Assembly: GCF_026151205.1 (NCBI RefSeq)
Contig: NC_087082.1
Span: forward strand, 1,250,001 to 1,314,000
DNA length: 64,000 nt
From: Bolinopsis microptera
Taxonomy: Eukaryota; Ctenophora; Tentaculata; Lobata; Bolinopsidae
Reading direction: 5' to 3'
The notes below the pieces were generated by a model. That model was not told the origin of the DNA. It made no database searches and worked only from the letters and a program-made list of their open reading frames with translations. Made by a program: the position numbers and the translations under genes. Positions 59,101 through 64,000 of this stretch are shown piece by piece (positions within the stretch are counted from its first letter, which is position 1; every line of letters starts with the position of its first letter).

Positions 59101-62100
59101 CAGACCGGGTAAACTGGACAAGGAGACTGGTGGTTACACGGAACAGACCAGGTAAACTGGACAAGGAGACTGGTGGTTACACGGAACAGACCGGGTAAAC
59201 TGGACAAGGAGACTGGTGGTTACACGGAACAGACCGGGTAAACTGGACAAGGAGACTGGTGGTTACACGGAACAGACCGGGTAAACTGGACAAGGAGACT
59301 GGTGGTTACAGGGACTAGACCGGGTAAACTGGACAAGGAGACTGGTGGTTACACGGAACAGACCGGGTAAACTGGACAAGGAGACTGGTGGTTACACGGA
59401 CCAGACCGGGTAAACTAGACAAGGAGACTGGTGGTTACACGGAACAGACCGGGTAAACTAGACAAGGAGACTGGTGGTTACACGGAACAGACCGGGTAAA
59501 CTGGACAAGGAGACTGGTGGTTACACGGACCAGACCGGGTAAACTGGACAAGGAGACCAGTGGTTACACGGACCAGACCGGGTAAACTAGACAAGGAGAC
59601 TGGTGGTTACACGGAACAGACCGGGTAAACTGGACAAGGAGACTGGTGGTTACACGGAACAGACCGGGTAAACTGGACAAGGAGACTGGCTGAACTGTGC
59701 ACCTAGAGTACGGAACAGACCGGGTAAACTGGACAAGGAGACTGGTGGTTACACGGAACAGACCGGGTAAACTGGACAAGGAGACCAGTGGTTACACGGA
59801 CCAGACCGGGTAAACTGGACAAGGAGACTGGTGGTTACACGGAACAGACCGGGTAAACTGGACAAGGAGACTGGTGGTTACAGGGACCAGACCGGGTAAA
59901 CTGGACAAGGAGACTGGTGGTTACACGGACCAGACCGGGTAAACTGGACAAGGAGACTGGTGGTTACACGGAACAGACCGGGTAAACTGGACAAGGAGAC
60001 TGGCTGAACTGGTTTCAAAACAGCCTGCACCTCACATTTCTTGGAAATGTGTCGGAACAGAACAACAGCGTGTAAGAAGATATCATGAAGGGATTCTTAC
60101 GAGTTCTTTAGAAGATAATCTAAGTAAACTATAGGTAAAAATATAATATTAATCATAAGCTAAAATGTACTAATCTTTGTATTCTAAATGGGGAAAAAGA
60201 AGAAACATTGTCAGTCAGTCGAGAAAATTGTCAGTCAGGCTATATGGCAGCTTTGTAGATGTTGTGACTATGCTAGTAGTGGTCCCAGGCCAATTCATGT
60301 CTCTAGAATCTAAATCACGTACATCTACGAGTTTTCGGACGTTATCTGTATTTTAGAGACAATTATAATCACGAACAATATTTTTCGATTGTTTTCACAC
60401 TGCTCTTGTATTTGAACATTGATTAAAAGTAGAATTTGAATATTGTTAAAATAATCAATTAATTCTTTAATTAATCCTTAATTTTCAATCTACAATTTTG
60501 TTTACATTTCTCACATTGAGAATCTCACTTGTTGCTTGATATTCAGTTTCTTAGCATTGTTGGGTTTCTTATAAATCCGGTTAGGTCTGTGAGTCTCCAC
60601 AAATCTCTCTAAAGCTATCAGAGCTTGTTCTACCCGCTGTTGTTTATCCTTCTCAGAGGGAAGGGTGTACTCCTTTGTGAACTGCATCTCGCTAAACGAC
60701 CTGAGAGGACAGTACTTAACGAACAGGAATACACTTGTCATACGTTGTGCGCGGCTCCCCCTGTATCGTTGAAACTCTACAGTGAAACTCTATAGTGAAA
60801 CTCTATAGTGAAACTCTATAGTGAAACTCTATAGTGAAACTCTATAGTGAAACGACAGAGGGGGTCACGACGTGATACAAGAATACACGGAGTAGGGGTA
60901 CAAGTGCGTCAAAACATAGTGCGTCAAAAGAATTTTGAATTCTGATGAATAATGTGGGTTTGAAAAAAATCAGGGGGAAATCAAAAATTATAGTTTGATT
61001 GTCCAAAAATGAGAAATAGGAAATGAGCTATTAATTAATTTCACTAGCATTAGTGTTTTTTCATGCTGATTTGGAGGCCATTAAAGCATTTGGCCCAGTC
61101 AAAAAAGTTTCAGTTTTATATCTTTTACGGTTTTTGCGGAACGTCGTGTTAAAGTTGATGCCGTGGTGTCATTAAAATGGTACGGATCCATATATATCGC
61201 CTCGCTTTATATATAGTAAGATTAACCTGATATACTGAGCCATTTCCTCCCTCCTCTCCATAGCCTTCTTAACCAGCCACTGGACTACAGGGAATATCTT
61301 GATACAGTCCAACCCCTGGATCTGATGAGGTTGCAGTTCGTGGGGACACTTCATTCGAGGTAACACTAGAAGAGAGTGTTACTTCATTCGAGGTAACACT
61401 AGAATAGAGAGTGTAATAACACTAGAATAGAGTGTAATAACACTAGAATAGAGTGTTTTAACATTAAATTGGAATTAGGACGAAACATTTAAGCAAGATT
61501 TCTGAATTACCAAATTCAAACATTTCTTAGTGAGTGAATTAGCGTAATTTAATTTTGAGCGATTTGAAAAATATTCATGCACAAAGCAAATTTTCCGGTA
61601 CAAATCTAAAAACCTATTTTATATTTCCAAAAAGTTCATACCAGCAACGATCTTTTCAGTAAGAGATATTTTCTGTCCAATAGTAGAGTTTTCTTGGTAG
61701 AGGAGGTCCACATCTAGGTCCACATTACAAGTACTGATACACCACACTAGTCCTCCCACTACCTACAATTACTGTTTCAGATGTCTTATTTATTTTCTAG
61801 CGCTTTGTTCCTTAGTTGAAAAACTAACTTCTTTATCACGAATTGTGTCTCAATTGCATTCGAGTTTGGGTTTCGCTGCATCAATATCAAGGATATTATA
61901 AGGCAACACACACAGCGTCAACTGAGTATTCAGCATAATAAGAATTCGATTTACACATGTATTTTGAAAGCTCCTGCTAAAACAAACATTTCGTATCACT
62001 TATATGTTTTAAATAATCCCCCTCCAAGCATAATACAATTTTATTGAACTTTAAAACTTTAGGCAATCTATTGTACTGCATTTCTAGTACCTTGTCAAAA

Positions 62101-62204
62101 GGGGGCAGTGTTGATATCCTGGCTCGGAAGTAACCAGCAGCAAGCAGCAAGTCTATAATCTGACCAAACTTCTCCTTTGACTCTTCATCTTCTCTCAGAT
62201 CAAC
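38101..62204 (-). CDS. CCDC93: CCDC93, subunit of the CCC (COMMD/CCDC22/CCDC93) complex (12 exons, N-terminal exon not found)
   Basis: CCDC93 acts with CCDC22 and COMMD proteins in endosomal cargo recycling. Exons (minus): 62204-62091, 61762-61642, 61365-61227, 60700-60529, 56537-56450, 41156-41028, 40580-40501, 40158-39982, 39758-39692, 39536-39398, 39222-39016, 38512-38101; borders and phases match throughout, giving 614 codons against about 630 in vertebrates. The N-terminal NN-CH-like region has [50 protein letters not shown] and [27 protein letters not shown] follows, then coiled coils including [13 protein letters not shown] and [17 protein letters not shown]. The initiating Met exon upstream of 62204 was not identified. 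Three genes are nested in its introns, and two exons have tandemly repeated acceptor ends. Confidence 0.9.
38520..38745. repeat. G-rich GGGAATCAGGC repeats and poly-G tracts in CCDC93 intron
   Basis: 11-bp units (GGGAATCAGGC) and G runs of about 20, 9 and 16 bases lie directly beside the exon starting at 38512. They are strong candidates for G-quadruplexes on the strand opposite to the transcript. Confidence 0.9.
40137..40295 (-). repeat. 63-bp tandem triplication carrying a CCDC93 splice acceptor and exon start
   Basis: Acceptors ACAG|GAAGTTAAC occur at 40158, 40221 and 40284, exactly 63 nt apart. Read through, each unit is open and in frame (21 codons, [20 protein letters not shown] plus Q). 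Use of any of the three acceptors would keep the frame. Confidence 0.88.
41110..41345 (-). repeat. 79-bp tandem triplication of a CCDC93 acceptor and first part of the exon
   Basis: The unit covers intron TGTAAAATCCTCC(A)G plus about 52 bp of exon. Copies start at 41168, 41247 and 41326 (79-nt steps). Only the proximal copy is continuous with the rest of the exon, and its acceptor reads TG instead of AG. Confidence 0.85.
41400..42095. other. CCDC93 intron with mariner-like terminus
   Basis: TACAGGGTGGGCCAAAAGTC at about 41677 resembles the ends of mariner/DD-D transposons; no transposase or partner end was found. The stretch 41488-41630 is a diverged copy of 46964-47100 (shared ACAAGCAATAAGCAATACC). 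Confidence 0.45.
42096..43060. repeat. About 126-bp tandem repeat array with interruption
   Basis: Units begin TATACAGGGTCCTTTGTAGC (about 42096, 42222, 42348, 42475 and 42601) and contain TTAACCAACGAGAGCAACCT. After a unique insertion (about 42700-42855) the array resumes for about one and a half units to 43060. Copies differ by single bases. Confidence 0.9.
43061..43846. other. CCDC93 intron, no gene recognised
   Basis: AT-rich, with a short CACACACACA run near 43271. Nothing else is supported. Confidence 0.4.
43847..44285. repeat. Composite dispersed repeat (GGACTCGAGGCTTCCC ... CCGGATATCCGG)
   Basis: Starts with the same block as 35160-35340 and ends with CCGGATATCCGGTCGGTTCC, as does the segment 35866-36090. 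Together these suggest one element of about 440 bp with a TAGGAACCGACCGG-type end. Confidence 0.65.
44651..45111 (+). repeat. 461-bp direct repeat, copy 1
   Basis: ATTATGATTGGCTACTGGGA to GGCAGGATCACCGA. It appears identical to copy 2 starting 537 bp downstream. It is preceded by an (AT)n run. Confidence 0.9.
45188..45648 (+). repeat. 461-bp direct repeat, copy 2
   Basis: Identical in sequence to 44651-45111 as far as I can read, with 76 bp between the copies. It is followed by an (AT)n run. This may be a recent segmental duplication or a very small LTR-like element; TG...CA ends are not evident. Confidence 0.9.
45942..46696 (+). CDS. Small secreted protein, possibly PLAT-like beta-sandwich (2 exons)
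   Basis: 182 aa from exons 45942-46002 and 46209-46696 (phase 1, GT-AG). The first exon codes a clean signal peptide, [20 protein letters not shown], so the product is probably secreted. The mature part starts [20 protein letters not shown] and has [15 protein letters not shown] and [14 protein letters not shown]. The opening layout (strand, exposed loop, FxLxG) recalls PLAT/LH2 domains, but this is only an impression and no family is claimed firmly. Four Cys are present. It lies on the opposite strand inside a large CCDC93 intron, between the 461-bp repeats and the LDLa-GPCR. Confidence 0.7.
46697..47222. other. Flank of the secreted protein gene; diverged repeat copy
   Basis: Contains two adjacent TTCACCTCAACTCAGATAT-type units (46772-46860) and, at 46964-47100, the diverged copy of 41488-41630. 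Confidence 0.45.
47223..47626. mobile_element. 404-bp MITE, copy 2, inserted at the stop codon of the LDLa-GPCR
   Basis: Termini AGGCATCATGTAGCC / GGCTACATGATGCCT are identical to copy 1 (7013-7410) but the element is in the opposite orientation. The 6-bp duplication GCTATT lies at 47217-47222 and 47627-47632; the latter overlaps the receptor's TAA stop (47633-47631). Interior GTCGGGGTTT repeat number and the homopolymer differ slightly from copy 1. Confidence 0.92.
47631..51387 (-). CDS. LDLa-repeat rhodopsin-type GPCR, interrupted by a coding tandem repeat
   Basis: Exon 1 is 51387-51291 ([20 protein letters not shown]); exon 2 starts at 51168. The ectodomain (about 640 aa) has about eight LDL-receptor class A-like modules with CDGxxDCxxxxDE-type calcium sites (for example [51 protein letters not shown]). 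The 7TM domain follows from about 49290 ([18 protein letters not shown]); the E/DRY site is replaced by SLTRVF, while CWIPF and NPLLYDD (NPxxY) are kept at 47.8-47.9 kb. This pairing is known for relaxin-receptor/LGR-like invertebrate receptors, but no leucine-rich repeats are seen here. Between helices 4 and 5 eight copies of a 62/63-bp unit break the frame (437 nt excess, 2 mod 3). Nested in a CCDC93 intron, same strand. Confidence 0.85.
48226..48735 (-). repeat. 62/63-bp coding tandem repeat, 8 copies, in the GPCR
   Basis: TTGTGCCAGGAAAGCG occurs at 48241, 48304, 48366, 48428, 48491, 48554, 48616 and 48678. Two unit types alternate (AGCTAT, 63 bp; AATGT, 62 bp). A single unit codes [19 protein letters not shown] in the receptor's second extracellular loop. 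Confidence 0.95.
51388..53440. other. Upstream flank of the LDLa-GPCR / CCDC93 intron
   Basis: AT-rich, no gene recognised. GTACAGGGCGTGTCCATAAA near 51883 resembles a mariner-type terminus. Two GATGGTCGCTTAAGGGT units lie at 52304-52365. Confidence 0.4.
53447..53740. repeat. 50-bp tandem array in which every unit is a palindrome
   Basis: Six units with a 50-bp period (ACCAGTGGAG at 53461, 53511, 53561, 53611, 53661 and 53711). Each unit pairs TAACTGGTTACCAGTGGAGG with CCTC(C/T)ACTGGTAACCAGTTA around a GAGT centre. The array can form repeated cruciforms. Confidence 0.95.
53741..54940. other. CCDC93 intron, no gene recognised
   Basis: AT-rich, no supported feature. Confidence 0.4.
54945..55130. 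promoter_or_regulatory. CACGTG (E-box) cluster
   Basis: About ten CACGTG hexamers in 185 bp, within GACACGTGACAGACACGTGA-like repeats and GTCACGTGC. This is the palindromic core bound by bHLH-ZIP factors (USF, MITF/TFE, MAX). It lies about 2 kb upstream of the intronless GPCR. The cluster partly reflects a local tandem repeat, so regulation is inferred only. Confidence 0.45.
55131..56290. other. CCDC93 intron with small repeats
   Basis: GGTTACCA repeats (AGGTTACCAGGTTACCAGG) at about 55717-55757 and CCGATTACCGG repeats at 55540-55570. No gene recognised. Confidence 0.5.
56291..56347. repeat. Perfect 28-bp inverted repeat with 1-nt centre
   Basis: Arms 56291-56318 and 56320-56347 are exact reverse complements (start AATGTTCGTACAGATC), separated by a single T. 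It lies about 100 bp from CCDC93 exon 5 (56450-56537), in the downstream intron. Confidence 0.95.
57075..58130 (+). CDS. Intronless class A-like GPCR
   Basis: 351 aa. Start: ATG at 57075 ([12 protein letters not shown]); the GTG just before is ignored. N-glycosylation sites lie in the short N-terminus. Seven hydrophobic segments follow: [17 protein letters not shown] (TM1), [17 protein letters not shown] (TM2, with the conserved D), Cys in [10 protein letters not shown] (TM3) and [16 protein letters not shown] (TM4). The E/DRY position reads [11 protein letters not shown] and the NPxxY region reads [12 protein letters not shown], so both signatures are degenerate, as in many lineage-specific invertebrate receptors. 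Ligand unknown. The C-terminal tail [16 protein letters not shown] is encoded by the first unit of a minisatellite. Nested in a CCDC93 intron, opposite strand. Confidence 0.83.
   Translation: MSYNYSNKTLFGINSDAERYSWTACNLLIITASFIGDTTILVGSIKYKAFQLHKIIVTIIQHIAVCDLLLSAMILQRTISLAVEASEEGLGAGLCYLKAYFGGYTMTASVFLICAMTLSKYLLLKYPLRTGPLTRKHAHQLCALMWTVSLYFPITFLLTDRHDVSFDYRQYDCAYNFSSHPWKWLKPVSSLLLGIIPNVTIIVTTVLLLNEARKVARGERLRWQGIMTVVLTAVVYSISVIPLTVYYLAESYVEKKPGDPSPFYTDYFRIASAFLNINVMANFYIYSLTVTSFRKFLNSKMRLIFPCFFKGSAQQGRFSGDRVPDIRAVNRAPRVRPVVTRTRPGKLDKET
58080..60012. repeat. 43-bp minisatellite of about 45 copies starting in the GPCR coding end
   Basis: Unit TGGTGGTTACACGGAACAGA plus CCGGGTAAACTGGACAAGGA plus GAC. 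Main variants are AACAGACC/ACCAGACC and CTGGAC/CTAGAC. The first repeat begins inside the receptor's last codons (CCAGTGGTTACACGG...). The array is interrupted near 59690-59715 and ends at GGCTGAACTGG (60012). Confidence 0.97.
60736..60883. mobile_element. Short MITE, TTGTCATACG family, copy 3, with internal expansion
   Basis: CTTGTCATACGTTG, GCGCGGCTCCCCCTGTATCG, six 13-bp units TGAAACTCTATAG, then GGGGGTCACGACGTGATACA. The central hairpin half is missing relative to the 35449 and 36493 copies. Confidence 0.75.
61020..61210 (-). repeat. Dispersed repeat, inverted copy of 36608-36800
   Basis: TTTTTCATGCTGATTTGGAG, ATCTTTTACGGTTTTTGCGG and GGTACGGATCCATATATATC mirror 36608-36800. It ends within about 20 bp of the 5' splice site of CCDC93 exon 3 (61227). 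Confidence 0.75.
61366..61450. repeat. Short repeats ACACTAGAATAGAGTGT next to CCDC93 exon 3
   Basis: TTACTTCATTCGAGGTAACA is duplicated (61347-61366 in part within the exon, and 61379-61398), followed by AACACTAGAATAGAGTGTAA units. This copies the exon-3 acceptor edge, as at other CCDC93 exons. Confidence 0.7.
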
Positions 62205-63180
62205 CTAATAGGGTACATAAAGACTGCGTTTATTGGTTATATTGTTTTTTATTTTCCGGAATTGCTAATTACGGATAAAATTAATACAAATCCAATTTAT
62301 TTTCAGACAGTGCTACGTTTAATACCGGTATGTCAATAAATAGCGAATTAATAAAAAACGGCGACAGGCGAAGCGCATAATTCCAGCAATTATTCCGTTT
62401 TGATTGATCTATATACATATTATAATAATATATGATATAGCTTTGTTGTGAGCGTCGGCTGACGTTGAAAGAAATAGACAAGTTAGCGGCGATGTTTGTA
62501 GCCGCAGTCACCCCAAGATAAATATGTGATTAATCTTACGATTTATGATAGTCATAAAAATATATATAAAATTTATAAACATTATTTTAATCTGCTAGGT
62601 GATACTCCCTTGAAGATGGCCGTAAAAGTCGAAACTAGTCAAGTCACAAGCGGGTCGCCTCGAGATACATCGTTTTCATGCTTTCATGACTACCATAAAT
62701 CATTAAAAAATGTAGCTTTGTTAGTCTATTCCAGCGTTTATAATCTATACAATTCATTGTATGGTTTGGTAATGTTTAGACACTAACAGTTCTAACAGTT
62801 TACATATTACTGTTGTACGATAAATTAAAGATCAGTGATAGTCACGTACGACTACGAGGTACACACTAGGCAGCCTTGGTTATTCGTTAATATTGTCTGT
62901 GCATAATCGTGTCCTTTTTATAGATTATGTTATTTCTGTAGCTTGAACCTTAGTAAGACTAAGAGCGCTTATTTAGGATATTAATTGTTTCCAAAATCAT
63001 ACAACTCGGACCAACTTATTGGCCCTTTTAGTAATAGCAGTATGTTTATATCATGACATAGTAGGTCTTATTAAGCTGAAATGAAAATTGAAATAGATAT
63101 TTGATTCAGGAAATGATGAAAAATGAATTATGCCTAGTTTTGATATTCAGTTTTAAAATAACCTTTATTGTCTTTCCACT
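62205..63180. other. Upstream flank of the found CCDC93 exons
   Basis: The missing first coding exon of CCDC93 may lie here but was not identified. 62600-62640 contains CCTTGAAGATGGCCGTAAAA and GTCGAAAC, a layout seen near the ends of some invertebrate retroelements. Confidence 0.35.
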
Positions 63181-63423
63181 TTGGTCCTTTATCGAGGCTT
63201 TAACATCAATCTCAGTCTTTACTCCCGCGAACAGCGACATTTGTACTTGCTAAGTAAGGAAATTTTTAAATTTTTAAAGTCCATACGAAGATTTAATCTA
63301 TGGGACAGTATCTTGGAAAGATTACAAGAAACTAATAATAAAACTATTAAAAATGTGTTAACTTTAGGTTTGTTTGGAGAGGCGAATCATACACAGTTTA
63401 GGCTCTTGAAATCTTCGATATAA
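63181..63423 (+). CDS. Short open frame, possible retroelement C-terminal remnant
   Basis: 80 codons, first codon TTG, so it is a fragment. It reads REQRHLYLLSKEIFKFLKSI and NKTIKNVLTLGLFGEANHTQ. It looks protein-like (amphipathic, ends with a stop, lies 3' of the GAAGATGGCC motif), but I cannot name a family. It could be the 3' end of a retroelement ORF. Confidence 0.25.
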   Translation: MVLYRGFNINLSLYSREQRHLYLLSKEIFKFLKSIRRFNLWDSILERLQETNNKTIKNVLTLGLFGEANHTQFRLLKSSI

Positions 63424-64000
63424 AAATCATCTTGAGCGAACCTCCTCAAATTATTTGTTATATAGTAGTGTTGAAAGTATTAAAACTTTTAAAAAGTATT
63501 AAAAGTAAAAAAATGTGTTAAGTAAGAGACTTGTTCCCCTGGTTTCTGACAATTTCAGCATTTAAATCTCAAAATCTGTTTCTGTATGTAATCAAATCAT
63601 AACACATATTCAAAAAATTGTGCTCACTAAATAATCTGTAAAAAAATAACTCAACGACCTTCGAATTCAAATAAAGTCAAAAATCCACCACCTAGGCTCC
63701 GGGATATCACAGATAGAGTGTGCTGATTTCCGTCACTCCAATCAACTTTTTGTTTCTAAAAAGCTCAGTTGCCTAGTTTCATGTCCACTGACGACCTCTC
63801 GTCTCAGGGATACATGCAATCCTACTCTGGCTTCTTCCTCCAAGTTTCGAGCATCAGCTACCTGCTACAGTCTTCACCATTGCTTACCACTCAGAAATAC
63901 TTGAAATATTGTCATGCTTATCAACACTGTTTAACATTGTTCAACACTGTTCAACACTGTAATGTTCACTGCTCACTTATCCTGTTGCCAGGTGGGGTGC
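63424..64000. other. Right edge, no supported gene
   Basis: A short ATG-led frame from 63781 (MSTDDLSSQGYMQSYSGFFL) could be a first exon of a gene to the right, but it lacks further support. CAACACTGTT repeats lie at 63920-63960. Confidence 0.3.

Noticed and set aside
59564-59779. Minus-strand frame [17 protein letters not shown] repeats
   Set aside because: Translation of the 43-bp minisatellite in a chance open frame.

Overview
This is a eukaryotic, almost certainly metazoan, nuclear DNA window: AT-rich, with GT-AG introns, animal-type conserved genes (PSMA4, RRP15, lipin, CCDC93, an SLC22 transporter, two rhodopsin-type GPCRs, one carrying LDL-receptor class A modules) and very many transposon and satellite remnants. 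The mix of Copia, Penelope-like and endonuclease-bearing non-LTR elements, MITEs and a large LDLa-GPCR would fit a marine invertebrate such as a cnidarian, but the phylum cannot be fixed from the sequence alone.

Layout. 1-2.3 kb: 3' end of a Copia-type retroelement and a Penelope-like GIY-YIG fragment. 2.5-4.5 kb (+): two compact housekeeping genes, RRP15 (ribosome biogenesis) and PSMA4 (proteasome alpha subunit). 5.3-16.0 kb (+): a lipin phosphatidate phosphatase gene that I could assemble into 15 exons with consistent splice phases. One of its introns (10216-14618) is almost filled by a 4.2-kb foldback made of 171-bp satellite units in two opposing arrays around an 860-bp CCT-rich tract. 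One lipin exon carries an apparent 1-base deletion. 17.7-19.6 kb (-): a secreted CAP-domain protein in four exons. 19.8-23.1 kb (-): a long retrotransposon ORF (PHD finger, reverse transcriptase, CCHC plus restriction-like endonuclease). 23.1-29.5 kb: repeats, TIR elements, a tRNA-like sequence and no recognised gene. 29.5-31.2 kb (-): SLC22-family transporter. 31.3-38 kb: MITEs, hairpins and a LINE fragment.

38.1-62.2 kb (-): CCDC93, a subunit of the CCC endosomal recycling complex, assembled here into 12 exons (614 codons without the first exon). Its large introns host three other genes: a small secreted protein (+), the LDLa-GPCR (-) and a second intronless GPCR (+). 

The recurrent oddity of the window is tandem amplification of gene edges. 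A 63-bp in-frame unit with a splice acceptor is present three times at one CCDC93 exon. A 79-bp acceptor-plus-exon unit is present three times at another, where the proximal acceptor is mutated and an in-frame backup AG lies 12 nt downstream. A 62/63-bp coding unit is present eight times inside the 7TM domain of the LDLa-GPCR, and a 43-bp minisatellite of about 45 copies grows out of the last codons of the second GPCR. A 0.4-kb MITE is present twice in opposite orientation with perfect 6-bp target duplications, once exactly at the stop codon of the LDLa-GPCR.
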